DNA of 35,000 nucleotides from Cryptococcus deneoformans JEC21 (GCF_000091045.1 NC_006686.1:587501-622500), one strand, 5' to 3'. Numbered from the stretch's first letter, positions 9,618 through 22,325 are shown. The notes: a model not told the origin generated them from the letters alone. Numbers and translations: made by a program.

Positions 9618-12616
9618 TTACGCAGCATCTACTCTTGCCAGACCTCCGTACAACGCCTTTCTAACTTCTACGTACACTCTACCTATACATCCTTCCAAGA
9701 CAATCTTGCCTTCTCCAATCTTCCGGACCGAGACTACGCTTGCAGCTCCTTGTGCCTCTTGGGCTATGCCGGGTCCACAAACAAGTACACCTTCACCTGC
9801 AAACTCTGCGGGTATGGGAGGATTGAGAAGAGATAGCCGATGCTTCAGTCGGGCAAGACGCAGGTCCCCGATGAACGTTGAGGTTGGTAAAGGCAAGGGA
9901 GCAGATGATGAGATAGGCGGTGCGGAAGCAGCTGCGAGTTCTTCGGCCGATGGTTTGGCTTCATCGTCGGCATCATCTCCCTCCGCTTCAGTCTTAACCA
10001 AGGGGCCAACAAGGGAGGGGGTTTCGAGGATTGGAATAGTGGATCCGGCAGGAAGGACAATCTTGCCATCCACGAAGGTCACCTCATATCCCTCGAACTA
10101 AGTCACTGTTAGCTTTTTGCCGTTGTCTCAGATTGGTGAAGACTCACGTCAGACCATTTCTTTGCCAAAGCAGAGGATATGCTGTCACCAAGGGTCAGAG
10201 AGTAGGATTGCACGTGTTCACCAATTTTGATCTCTTCGGTTAGCGATGGGCTAAATATGTCCCTCGTGAACCCTGTCACGCTGCCTAAGAAGGATATGAG
10301 GTTCTGCGTAGATTCTTTGGATGACCGCACGATAATCTTGCCAGAGTACGTCAGAATGAGACAGCAAAACGCAAACACGACGTACCAGTTTTCGCGGTTG
10401 CAGGTCTGAAATGATGGTTTTAATACTTTGCCCATCATGCAACCCTTCCATATCTACGAAACCGATCATAGCCTTCAATTCAACCCCCACCTCTTCGCTC
10501 ACATATTTGCTGGGCGGTTCCGGTGCTTGCTTCGCTTTTTCCTCTTCCTCTTCCTTCCTTTTCTTCGCCTCCCTTACTTCCTCCGTCTCCCCTTCTTCAG
10601 CGATTTCTCGCCCCTTGCGCATCCATTGGCCAATGTCAAGACCTTCACCAAACTGGTCGATCTTGCGCCCTTTGCGCTCAACGAACGGAAACATTCTGAA
10701 TCTCGCCATCTCTGCGCCTCTTCCACTTCTCATTTGTTGACCTTTAACATAGATGTCAAAACTCATGGTTCTGACATCCTCTCCATCACCGGCATAAGCA
10801 TTGGCACCCTCGGTTCGTCTGACGGTTATATCACCAGCATGGCCGTCAGCCTCGGATTCAGAGTCCGAATCGGATTCCAAATCATCAGCTTCAAGCATAC
10901 GTCGAGAACGGTCTACGGCGGCTTTGTGCGCGGCTTCCTTCTCTTTTTGCAGACGCTCCGACTCCACATGTGCCTCAAGCTCGGCACCAGAGAGGGGAAC
11001 CTTGGAATCCACCTATAATGGCCTCAGCAAAGTTCTATTCTGGACGGGAATTGCACTTACTTCAACTTGCAATTTGCCTTCGAGTTGAGTTAAATGACCT
11101 ATTTTACCCTCTCCCCACTTGCTTCCTGTTGTTTGGGATCTCTCCCAACGGTTGTACAGATCCCTTGCCAACGTCTGTTCCTCGCTGCGGCCGGTAAGCA
11201 TGATGACGTTTCCTTCTGTATTTGCCATCGCTGTGAAAAGAAAGCGTGAAGGACCATGAGACATCGTAGGCGGTACGGCAAGGACGAGCTTGGGACGCGT
11301 TAGTGGATATGTTTGAAGCAAGTCGGTAGTGTTTAGAAAGAACTGGACGTGTCGAAAATCCAACACTCCATACTCCGAGCCAAGAGCCATCCGTGCTCCT
11401 CTTGCTCTTTTCCCTCTACCAACATCGACCATATCACCAGCGCTATCCTTGACCACACCTCCCATCCAGTCTATCAGACTCCTTGCAAAAGCTACCATAT
11501 CCTGAGCAGTTTTACTGACAATGCACAATGGGTAGGGCCAGAGATCGGCGGGCGGTTCATTGTATCGTCGTTGCTTGACTTTTGGTGTGCGTTTGAATGT
11601 CCAATGCTGATCAAGAAGGATCATAAGTTCGAGAAGACGAGGTGATGGGTCCACCGGAAGGAGCACAGAATGGTTTGATTCAAGTGTAGAAGTGATCGTA
11701 TCTAATCATTGTTCAGAACAATTTATTGTAGGATGAAATCTATACGTACCTATGAGCGCTGCCTCACGTTCTTTACGCTTTGGATTGACAACCATACTTC
11801 GGCCTCCTTCCACAATTAAAAGGTCGGGACGCAGGACTCCGTCGGCGTAGCCTGTAGGCCCATTCTGCACTCCTACCATCCCATCCAGATGTCTTTCGCT
11901 GGTGTGGTTGATGCCAACGGCATAGAGAACTGTACCGGATGTGGGGGATCGTATTTTGAAAAGACTCCCACCAAGAGTGTGCCCAGAGGCGAAAGGGGTG
12001 AGAAGAAGATGGGAAAAATCGCCTGAATAGCATGATAACATATGAGCATTTGCTTACCCGTGGAGACTCTTGAAATACTGACCACCAAGGTGTAGGGGCT
12101 GACTATACCTGACAGCTTTAATCCAATCAAAAGCCTCATGAATCTCTTCAACGGTAGGGACGAACGGGCCCCTAAGAGGCTTCTTACTCCCGTCATCTGC
12201 CGCAACTTTTTCAGAATCTACAGGACACTCTGATCTCCAGCTTTCAGCTTCGGCGAGACATACAACACGCCCCATCTCTACCGTTGGCTGTGTGGCATAT
12301 ACTGGGCAAGTGAGACCCCATCTTGCCCGGGCATACGGATAGAGAGAGAGGTAGTTAGACGAGGAATGAGACAACAAAACGAGAGACAGAGTCGGTGCCA
12401 AACTACAAGAGGTCAACGCTGCTCAAACATCGTTCGGCAGACTTACTCCCGCACCGCTTCTTCATAGTCCCAGCTGCATTGCTGAGAGCTCGCACGGTAG
12501 TCCCGTTGTCCCATGTCCAACAATATCCGGGCATCGTCAAGTTCAAGCAGGTAGCATATCGGTTCGGAAGGGGACGTTTCGGCCGCAGAGGCAGAGAGCG
12601 GCGTGAGAGTGATCAT
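9618..12616 (-). CDS. CFT2: Cleavage and polyadenylation factor subunit CFT2 (CPSF100)
   Basis: Non-catalytic partner of the CPSF73/Ysh1 endonuclease in mRNA 3'-end formation; nuclear. Seven exons (12616-12447, 12402-12083, 12022-11750, 11701-11061, 11012-10386, 10336-10148, 10097-9618) give 899 aa. Residues 1-250 are a metallo-beta-lactamase fold (ARILLDMG, VLLSHSS, TPFASGHTLGG). The zinc motif HxHxDH reads HSSSNY, so metal ligands are lost, as expected for CPSF100. A beta-CASP region follows (residues 270-440; FRHVQFF, RSEEQTLARDLYNRW), then a charged linker with Asp/Ser runs and a C-terminal domain that includes RKLIIVRSSKEST and VSVRKIGEGKIVLEGC. The donor of intron 2 is ambiguous by 3 nt (after 12086 or 12083). 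Intron 5 ends in CAAG. Confidence 0.93.
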
Positions 12617-12963
12617 TTTTCGAGCTTTTTCGCAGGATAGCTAAGGCAAAGGCTGCTGATTGCCCCTATGCAGTGACTAGGTGGTATATGCCGAGAAGAA
12701 ATGTGACTGTGATGAAGTATGGATTTATAGTTGTTCTGTCAAAAATATGGCGATGTCGAAAGGGTCAACGGTCGCGAATTGCGTTCTGCCTTCTCGCTGG
12801 ATTATACTGTACGCCGACATTTTATTATTATACTCTTTCCATTCCTGATTTCCGCCAAAAACTCTCTGTACAACTGCCCAGATCGACATATAAACACTCT
12901 CCCCATGCCCTGAGCTACAATCTCTCATTCCCAGCACCAAAAAGTACCCACGTCTTTTCCGTC
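12617..12963. promoter_or_regulatory. Divergent promoter, CFT2 / Sec7-domain gene
   Basis: 347 bp between outward-facing start codons. A TATAAA at 12889-12894 lies 70 bp before the plus-strand ATG at 12964. The reading frame of the Sec7 gene is open upstream of that ATG back to 12673, but this stretch has promoter-like composition, so I start the CDS at 12964. Confidence 0.5.
12889..12894 (+). promoter_or_regulatory. TATA box of the Sec7-domain gene
   Basis: TATAAA, 70 bp before the chosen ATG, followed by a pyrimidine-rich leader. It argues against using ATGs further upstream in the same open frame. Confidence 0.5.
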
Positions 12964-15900
12964 ATGTTCACATCCCCTAAATACTATCCTGCCTCTCACC
13001 CGTCATCGCGCTCAGCCTCTCGACATGACGACAGGCCTGCATCTCCTCAGACAAAAGCTCAAGTACGCTCAGAGGCTATAGCAAAGCTCAAACGGGCAGC
13101 TTCTCTGCCTCGGAACGCAGACGGTAGGCGGCCTATTCAACGACATGCAGGGGCACGGACCGACGACAGTAGCGGTGATGCCGAGGGTAGTCCTGGTATC
13201 TTGCCAATATCAGTAGAAATATCAAGCCTGTCGAGGCCAGATGCACCTCCAAGACCCACAAATGACGAACAGGAAATGCTCTCGCCATCACCGGTGCAGA
13301 TTACATTCGACCATGCCAGTATTCATCCCTCTGTCGATCACATGCATATGCAGCGCTCAGCTTCGGCTTCTCCATCTCACAATATGACCTGTAACGATTA
13401 CCCATCTCCAACAAACGGGGTCAATTCTGAGCGGCATGCCATGCAACTGGCACAACCTTACTTGCCATCTTTGGCACCGCGCAGTATCAATTCTCTCCAG
13501 CAGCAAGTGCCTCTGGCAGGTCGTGATACACCAAGCCCGCTCCCGACTCTGGGCGAGCTTAGGACATTGCAAAGATCAAATTCTCAGGCAGCTCGAGCCC
13601 AAGCTATGTCAAAGCTCACCGGAGGGAAAGGAGCAACGATGAATGATGATGTATCTTTACATTTGCCGCTGCGGAGTCTTCAACGAGCGGGGACTCTTGG
13701 TGCGAACACCAATCGAACGTTAAGAACACCATCACGCAGAAGAGCAGAATTTTCTAAACCTGTAGCTCAAGATGGGCATCAAGCTACAGCGTTTGATGAG
13801 CCGAGACCAAGACTGCAACGAAGTTTTACTGTCTCCTCGTCGAATATGGGTGAAGAAAGAAGGAGCGCAGTAGGCAGACGGATGGTGGAACGTTTAGCGG
13901 AGAGACGCGCTGCTAGACAAAAAGAAGAGGAAGAAGTGCGCAGATTGTGGGAAGAACGGAAGGCAGCTACCGATCCCATAGGCAAGGGACAGGCCCATGA
14001 CATTGGCCGACCTGGAACGGATGAACAGGAACAATTCCAAGTTACATCATCTGTTTCAAAGACGTATGATGATGGCGGTGTGCAGATTCAAGCCCCGACT
14101 GTAGCTTCATCGAACCTGCTTTCTGCCCCAGAAAGACCTGTCTCTGGCGTAACAATGCAGTCTGCGCAATTCGAATACGAAGACCATCTTCGCAGGAGCC
14201 TTTCCAGTCGCACGGCGAGAGGTGCTGTGGGGGTTATTTCCGAACCTGTACCGCCCATGACTGTTCCCAGTGTTCAAAGCGAAGCAACGGAAGAGGATAC
14301 AGAGCAACTTAACACGCCTACCCTCCCCCAAAATCCAATGAACCATCATCCCAAAAGCCAGGCATCTGGGGCAAGCGTACCTGATTTAGACGCACCGCTC
14401 TTACCTCCTCATCCCCCCTTCATCACTCCTACCCGGCATATAGCGCATGATTCAACATCTACCATCCAAGGTAGTAGCAATTCGCCAGGAGGATCTTCGA
14501 CACCTGGAGGGTCATCAATCCTGTCGGGGCTGGATTCGATGATGTTCGTGACAGGCGGTACTGGAGGGCACTATGCTCAACTGACTTCTCAAGGGGAAGT
14601 CAATTGGCCTGTAGAAGCTGCCGAAGGTAGTGACTGGGGGACTCCTGGAAAAGAGATGCATCGTAAGTATTTTTATTAGATAGTTCACTATCACTCGTTT
14701 CTTCTCCATGCTGATTTAATTCAGAAACCACTCTTATCAGCTCTCCGACTTCATCAGCCAGAATCGATCGGCCGCGTAGCTCCACTTCCGAGATCTTTTC
14801 TACTCAGGTCTCTGAGACAGGTGGTGCAGAAAGTGATTACCGTTCCCCTAATTCTCACAACTCATATGGTATGCCGAGCACAGGCAGTGCTATGTCATCA
14901 TGGGAAGAAGTCGGGAGAACCGATGATCAAGTGTCCAAAGCGCCCGCCAATCACTCAAATCACGCAAGATCAGAAAGTGTTGGTGCGAAAATGAAGAGGA
15001 CAATGAAGTCTGCTATGCGGAAGCACAGCCAATCTCGAAGCTCAATGACCAGTTCCAGCCCACCAGTGTCCCCTCGACGCGGCTCAGGTGCATCAGCCGC
15101 GCCTTCTCAGGGGAGTGTCCCTAGGATATGGCCAAAAGGTGAGCCATTGGCTAGTAATAGAATCGCCAACCACCACCCTTCCGTTTCTTCACTTTCAGTA
15201 TCTCAAGCCAACTCTGCTACTGCTTCCTCGTCTAATCTCATCCAACACCAACTTTCTTCTGGTCCCTCTCAAGTATCCCTTCTTCCTCGGGCAAATTTGA
15301 ACGACCCCAGAATACACATATCCAAATTGTCACCTTTCCCCGGCATTGAGCATCTGGAAAGTCGTTCTGCTGGACTCGAAGAATCCCCTGGAGAGAAGCC
15401 CAAACTGATGCAGCAAGTGTCCGATTCAGTTATCCCCTCACACAGTTCTGTTTTGACCCCTGGCGGAACGCCTGCCCCAGAAAATATCTACGCATTGCCG
15501 CTTGTTGCTCGAGCCGAGGCGAACAAGCGGCTTTCTGGGGAAAGTGTCACGAAACGCAACTGGCTCACCAAGGCTTTGACTTCTCCAAGATCCTCCCTGT
15601 CTCGAAAAATTAGTTATGGGGATGTGAGAAACCGGGGAAATCCTCTAGGGCAAGGCGCGATGGTCATCTCATCAGGTGTCGACCCATTTGCAAGCCCACC
15701 AATGGGGGCTGTGCCCACCTCTTCAACACCCAGTATACCATCATCGATGAGCCCAGGCGGTAAGTCAAATGCAGCCAGTCCCACGGTGTCGACAGTTCCC
15801 GAAATGAATGAGGACAGAACTCGAGCTGCTACTCTGGTACGCTTGAGAGAGGGCGAAAGCGCTCCTGGTATGATACAGGAGAGGGTTCAGATGCGCAAAG

Positions 15901-17840
15901 AGGCATTGTTGCCGAAAAAGACAATAGACATCTTGAGAAGAATGGATGAAGTGCTTGCGCTGGGACCAGAACATCCAGCCAGACCAGAGATGTTGGATGA
16001 TCCTCCTCGAAAATTCCTAATGTCCTCTCAGATTCTGCAAGTCGTCAACGCTGATGTGAGTATGGTAATTTTTGGGCTGATAAAAATACTACTGACACGA
16101 GACACAGATAGTGAAAGATCGCTTTCTTTTCCTGTTCACCGATCTGCTGGTGATTGCTAAACCCATCCTTGTTCATAATATCCACGCGACGCTTGATACG
16201 CAGTTCACCGTCAAAAACATTGTCAGTCTCGACAAGCTGCTTGTCACCGCCCCAAACGGAGAATCACCTGCCGAATCAGGGCGACACCCAGTGGTCGATC
16301 AATTTGTGGATAAGTTCAAACAAGATCCAGTTGAAGCGTGCAGATACGTTGTCGAAAAATGCAGCCCCGCAGTGGATCTTGCGACCCTCGCTGGTTTGAT
16401 CCTCAGGACTTCTGAACTAGACAAGACTCAAGTCGGTCTTTTACTCGGAAATAACGAAGGTCTTACGAGGGCTTTCGTTGACCGATTCCATTTCAGAAAT
16501 ATTCGCGTCGACGATGCGCTACGCATGTTTCTCCTATCTCTGCGATTGCCGACTGATCACATATCCTGCGAGACTTTGTTAAAAGTCTTTGCGGAGCGCT
16601 ACTATGTCGCCAATCATGATCATCTTACCTATAATCAGGAGCTTGCTATCGAGCTCGTCCTGACTATAATGAAATTCAATGACGCGCTCTATTCAACCTT
16701 TGGTTTCGCCTCAGCCAATAATGTGATCACCCGAGAGGCGTTCATCACTGCATTCAGGAGCAAGGATCCTCATGGTCTGGTACCTCATGACCTGTTGTCA
16801 CAGATTTACACGTCTCTCCGTTCGATGCGCTTGACACAAGCTCTTGCATCGAACGAAGTGCGCTTTGAACGCTGGGCTGTAATCACTTTGCCTCATACTT
16901 CAACCAAGTTAACTTACAATGTTTGGTCAGAGAAGATATATATCAACATCCCTGCGCCTGACACAAAGTTGAGGATCAAATTGCTCGGTGAAGGACTAGA
17001 ATTTGATCCGCCCGAACTGGATTTTGCGAATAAAACAGAGGAATCATTTAAGCTAAAGGGAACCTCACTCGGAATGAAGACGTTGCTGCTTGTGAGGGTT
17101 GGCGATAATGCGTAAGTCCAATTTCTTGCCTTTCCCACCTGCATGGTATCTAATAACATTTCGTACTGTCCAGGGCATTATACGGAAGCTTAGGTAGTAC
17201 CCGTCAATTTACTGTGGAGCGAGCCTTCATGCGCCATACATTCCAGATTGCATTCTCCAATCATAGAGGCCTAAAACGGGAGTATTGCTTTAGCACCAAC
17301 AGCTCTGCGTCTTGTCAGAAATGGAGAGAACTGTTGGAAAAGCATATCAAGGAAACAAAGAGGGCCAAATCCATGAAGGGGAGTTCATCTCGGGACGTCG
17401 TAAGACAGACTGCCGAGGCCGTATCATTCCAAGTTTTGCGCGACGCTCTTATATGTTCAGAAGAAACAGCGCAACCAACTCAGAAAAATGCGGCTCTCAG
17501 ACTTGGAGGGAATGCGACTGCTCTGTCTGAGCAAGATGTTGAATCTCGTTCACGCACTGGATCCATCAGTGCCGCCTACGCACAATTCGCGCTAAAGGAA
17601 GAATATGAGCTGGGCCCTCTCCAGCGCACACGAGGAGAAAAGGACATGGACAAGGCATCAGAAAAAGTCAACACAAGGACAGGGAAAGAATTAGTCCTAC
17701 TCTGTAGACAGAACAGCTTGATGCCAGGATTGCTAAAGTTGCTGCACGCGGGTGCCGAGCATGGGCCGGATGATGGCCAAGCACGAGAGGGTGTTGGTAG
17801 AGACGAGAACGTAGTGCGATCAAAAGGGAAGAGAGTTTGA
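12964..17840 (+). CDS. Large Sec7-domain protein (ARF-GEF-like) with PH-like domains
   Basis: Predicted exchange factor for an ARF GTPase in membrane traffic. Four exons (12964-14662, 14725-16055, 16108-17111, 17174-17840) give 1,566 aa. Residues 1-950 are low-complexity Ser/Pro-rich with a basic helix around residues 300-340. About residues 985-1070 look PH-like (FLMSSQILQVVNAD, then RFLFLFTDLLVIAKP). The Sec7 domain spans about 1075-1252: FVDRFHFRNIRVDDALRMFL, then RLPTDH where active Sec7 proteins have RLPGEA, then FAERYYVANHDH and a degenerate motif 2, IMKFNDALYS. A beta-rich stretch and a second PH-like domain follow (about 1285-1420, ending CQKWRELLEKHI). The catalytic Glu finger is Asp at about residue 1160. 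The family is clear; activity is uncertain. The frame stays open upstream to 12673, but the TATA position favours this ATG. Confidence 0.82.
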
Positions 17841-18340
17841 AGACATAACGATCATGTGGATAACGAATTGCGACGAACTTGGGAATATGTGTTCTATATA
17901 GCTTGTGCTTCATAGTCTTGTATAGTTTGTATATAAATAACTGCAGCTTGCATATGCACGAACGTTGTGCCCGTGAGGAAGTCCCCCAGTATTTCCGCAT
18001 CGAGGAATTTTCCCAATCAGCGCGATGGACGCGACAGGTGTAAACAACCATTCTTCAAACGCCCAACACTTCTATACTTTTGATTTCTGCATTAACTCTT
18101 TTCCTCATAGCTCGCTGTTTCACAGTTAATACCGGCCAAATCACAGCTTTGAGGCCTTTCTACGCCAACGTTTCTGAATTACGCAGAAAAATCCACCCAG
18201 GAAGCCAAGGAAGCTCGATACATCCACCCCGGCAAGGCCGACATCTGAGTTGCCATTGTTGAGCCAAGAAATGCTCTTGTAACGGCCTTTATTAAATTAA
18301 CACTCGTAGACGCATCTTCATATTAGAGCGTCACTCAGCT
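17841..18340. other. Intergenic between the Sec7 and CM1 genes
   Basis: 500 bp between two plus-strand genes. It starts with the Sec7-gene 3' flank (TATAAATAA at about 17932). The right part is the promoter and leader of the CM1 gene, with TTATTAAATTAA at about 18289-18300, 40 bp before its ATG. No ORF on either strand has recognisable features. Confidence 0.6.
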
Positions 18341-21300
18341 ATGCCTCCGTCCAACACACTAGCGGCCCTCATGGCCTCACCGGCAACATCAGGGGGCGAC
18401 GCAACTGTCATGGCCAACGGCCAGACACTCCCTGACATATCTCTCGGATCACTGGGGTCAAGCTTCAAATCGGATGAGGAGGGTTATGTTCAACAGATTG
18501 GATCATCTGACCCTCCTTCCAAAGGTATGGGGCATGTGATGTCGTCCTTGGAAAGAAGCTCATGAACGCATGACAGCCAATCGACGTCGCTCTCCCGAAA
18601 CATCGCATTTTCAGTCCATTTCCACTTCCTCACCACCTCGCGGGGCTCTCCTCACGGTATCGCCCCCCCCTACTGTCCGTAAATCATCTTCCCAATCAGC
18701 TCTGTCAAATACGCAGGCTCCACGTCGCCCACGAGTCTTACATCGACGAACCTCAAATTCTTCCATTGAATCAGATGACATATCGGGTCCGTTAGAAGCC
18801 AGGTACGGGAAAGAGGAAGATACGGATGATGAGGCGATATTGAGTGCTTTGAGCCTTGCAAGTCCAAAAAAAGAGTATGGAGCGGGCAAGGGAAGAGGCT
18901 ATGTGGTCGGGACAAGTGCAAGGAATGGGAGGCATAGCGTCGCGGCTGGAGAACTCAACGGGCCCATGACTTTGCGTGATCAGGAAAAGGTAGGTCAGTA
19001 ACATCTTGTATGTCCCTCTGCTGATTATTGGGCCCTCAGCAACTGGAAGAGACTAAAAAAGAGGTGTTCAACCTGCAACTCGAGAACCACTTTCTTAAGG
19101 AACGTCTATCCAATATGGCTCCCGAACACATTGAAGGTGCTCTCAAGGAAAACGTCAAACTCAAGCTGGAAATCCTTACCCTTGGGAAAGAGTTGAAGAA
19201 GCTGAAGAAGTTGGTCATGCAGCAAGATAAAGACTTGGCGGCTGCTGCCAGAGAAAGCGGGAAAAGTCAGGAAGCGAGAGAGTTTGAGAAGTTGTGGGGC
19301 CAGGAGAAGGAGAGAAGAAAGGCGGCGGAACAGGAAATAAAGATATTGCAGGAAGAGATGGGGGCAGATGGCATTAATGAGCTACGAAGCAAGCTGGAAG
19401 ACGCAGAAGCGTCCGAAGACGTATGGCGCAAGAGGACGGAGGAACTTGAGGCCGAGCTGGAGGATCAGAAAGCCCTTAACGAGGATCAAATTGAACAGCT
19501 GGAGAGGTTTAGGGATGCAGCGGATAGAGCGCATGATGAAATAGAGAGAATGAGGGAAGAGTTGAAGGACGCAAAGTCTCTAAGCGAAAGCGTTGGTCTC
19601 GGCAAAGGCAGAGAGGCGCGGTTAGCTCAAAAAGTGCAGGAGCTCGAACAGGTGCGTACGATTATAGAAAGGTTGATAATTCTGACGAAAAATGTAGGAA
19701 AACGCATCTCTGCAGGCCGACCTTTCAATTGCAAAGAAAGGCGTCATGACTGAAGATGACGCCGAGCTTCTTGAAGAAGTGAGTTGTTGCGATTAACATC
19801 CAAAAGGCTGCGAATAACCTTTTATAGCGTCTCAATGAACTCCAAGATAAAGTGGCCGCTGCGCAACTCGAGCTCGACAATCGTGATCGTGAAGTTGACG
19901 AACTCAATGCGGAACTGGACGCAAAAGTCCGAGAGCACGAAAAAGAATTGCAACAGGTTGCGGAAGAATGGAGGGATGAAGTACTGGAGGCAAGGACACA
20001 AATTGACGAGCTGAAGGATGTAAGTTGTAGAAGAAAAGGACAGTTTAATCTATGCTAACAAGACCAGGCATTGGACGCTAGGGAGCAAGAAATAAAGGAG
20101 ATTAGAGATTCCCTCCTTGAGAGAGAAGAGCATCTCACAGGTGCACTTGAAGAGATACAAGAACTCCAAGCTGCCAAAGCCATCACTCACGACCGGTTGG
20201 AAGAAACGCTCAAAAACATTGAACGTGACAATGTCGAAAAGGACGCAGAGTTGATGGATGCCAATCGTGAGATTGAAGAGCTGGGGCAGAGAGTGTATGA
20301 GTTGGAGGAAGCGCTGGAGGATCATCGAGCTAGGGAAGCCAATCTTAGCGCTGATTTGCGTAGCGCAGATGAGGAGTTTGAAAACGCCAAGGCGCATTAC
20401 GAGGATCTGATCAATGTTCTCAAAGAAGCTCGACGAAAAATACAAGAAGAGAAAGAAGAGGCGCTTACTCGTCTTGGTCAAGAGAGGGAAGAGCGGAGAT
20501 CTGATAGGGAGGGTATTAAGCGCGAACTGGATACTGAAAATTCACGTCTTCGTCAAGCCCTCTCTGAGAAGGAAACCCAAGCCTCACGTCTTCAATTCGA
20601 GCTTGATGCTGCTCGCGAAAGAATAGATCTTCGTGACCGCGACCTCTCTCAAGTTGAACGAAAGCTGCACGACCTTGAGGACGAGCGCCGTAAGCTTGGG
20701 GACGAGCACACGAGCAATAGGTTTGGATTGGAGCTTGAAATTGACAGGGTCAAGAGAGACTTGCAGAGGTGTGAGGATGAGCTGGATATCGCCAAAAGAG
20801 AATTGGAGGAGAGAAATGAAAATCTCAGAGATCGGGATATCGAGCTTGCTACCATGGTATGTCAACAGTCCGACATCAACGATCGTGTTAACCAGTTGAT
20901 AGCTTGACAAACAACGTGACATTGAGAATAAACTGTCTTCCGAAAGGCAAGGAAGACTCAACATTTCTGACAAGCTTGATCAGACCTTAAAAGTATGTTT
21001 GCCGTGATATTGATCGGGAAAGGCTAATTCTATATATTATAGACGGCCAAGCAACATGAACGTGAAGCCAATCTGTTACGGGAACGCATCGAAGAGCTTG
21101 AACCTCTTCTCACCGAAACTCAGCAAGAGCGATTTCAGTTGCAAAAACAATCTGAGACTCAAAGACAGGAGAGAAGTGAACTGCTTCTTCGGGTGTTCAA
21201 AGATGTTAACAAATTCTTGGGGGTGGAGGTAAGAATACTTGTAATATTGGCGAGAGCGTTCAGGCTGACAGTGATTAGCACCACACGACACCAGCAAACT

Positions 21301-22091
21301 TTGCTCTATTTAGGGATACTCTTTTGCAGAGGTTAAAATCGATGATGAGCGTCAGAACAGAGTTTGAGAAGAAGCTAAAGGATACTGAGGCGTCAGTGGA
21401 TCAGCGCATGGCGTGGGTTCCTTTGATTTCTGTATCTTATGATTGTGCTAATGATATTTTACAACTTGTAGGTCCCTCAAACGACAGCTTGAGGAGAAAT
21501 GGCGTACACTGGACCAATTTGAAGCCGCCGTGAAGAAGCTCGAACTAACCAAGCGAGAATGGAGAAGCAAGTTCGCCATCAAGGAAGGGGAACTTCAGGC
21601 TGTTCAAGCTCGTAATAACGAACTTCATTCTCAGATCTCGTCCCTCAAATCTGATACTGCCTCTGGATCATCCTCCCAAGTTCGATCCCTTACAGAACGG
21701 GCCATCGCGGCCGAAAAGCGAGCTCAAACGGCGTCGAACCAGTTGGCGAGTTTGGAGGAAAGGCTGGCAGAGTACCAAACGAGGTACGGTCAGGCTGAGA
21801 GCAAGTGGGAAGCGCGGGTCAAAGAATACGAAAATAGGTTGCGGATCGCAGGGGAGAAGATTAAGACGGAAAAGCAGGGTGGAAAGGAGAGGGCTGTGCA
21901 GCTGGAGGCACAGGTCAGGTATGTATCTTCCATATACCTTCCGTCGAGCACGTGGCTAACGATATTGTAGAGAATTGGAGAAGCAAGTGCAAGAAGCGAG
22001 AAAAAGAAACCAGCGAGCAGAAAATGTGGTTGCAAGTGCGGCGCATTTGTTACCTGGATACGACGAACGAGCGGGGAGGACGCCGTGGTGA
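18341..22091 (+). CDS. CM1-motif coiled-coil protein (centrosomin/Mto1-type gamma-tubulin recruiter)
   Basis: Probable spindle-pole-body or microtubule-organising-centre scaffold that docks the gamma-tubulin complex. Eleven exons (18341-18524, 18577-18989, 19040-19651, 19698-19778, 19828-20019, 20068-20856, 20903-20992, 21043-21228, 21279-21412, 21472-21918, 21971-22091) give 1,082 aa. After a Ser-rich N-terminus with a basic patch (RRPRVLHRRTSNSS), residues about 192-265 match the CM1/Cnn_1N block: TLRDQEKQLEE, EVFNLQLENHFLKERL, KLKLEILTLGKELKKLKK. The rest is almost continuous coiled coil rich in Glu, Arg, Leu and Lys. It has a break around VFKDVNKFLGVEHHTTPANF (about 840-860) and a short non-coiled end (AAHLLPGYDE). 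It could be the Mto1/ApsB or the Pcp1-type member; I see no PACT motif, so Mto1/ApsB is slightly favoured. Confidence 0.82.
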
Positions 22092-22325
22092 TGAGCTGTT
22101 TATTTTTCCTATTATTATACTACTACTACATCATATGGGTTCGGTGTACATATAATATGATGCTTTTCCCTTTTGTTTCTTGGATTGCGTACGTATGGTG
22201 GTAATGACGGTATGGGCTATAAAGTAATTAATGGAAACGAGAAAATGACATCTCCTTGCGAGGGGGGGGACCGCACTTGTTGAATCGGCCTGAAGTCATC
22301 CTTTGCCTCCACTCTCTGACTCCAC

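Noticed and set aside
10428..11018. 196-aa plus-strand ORF
   Set aside because: Antisense shadow of CFT2 exon 5; the sense strand encodes conserved CPSF100 sequence.
11981..12402. Active metallo-beta-lactamase nuclease in CFT2
   Set aside because: The HxHxDH zinc motif is HSSSNY here; loss of metal ligands is the normal state of CPSF100, so this is not a new enzyme or a broken gene.
12673..12963. N-terminal extension of the Sec7 protein in the same open frame
   Set aside because: Composition is promoter-like, and a TATAAA lies inside it 70 bp before the ATG at 12964, so translation from further upstream is unlikely.
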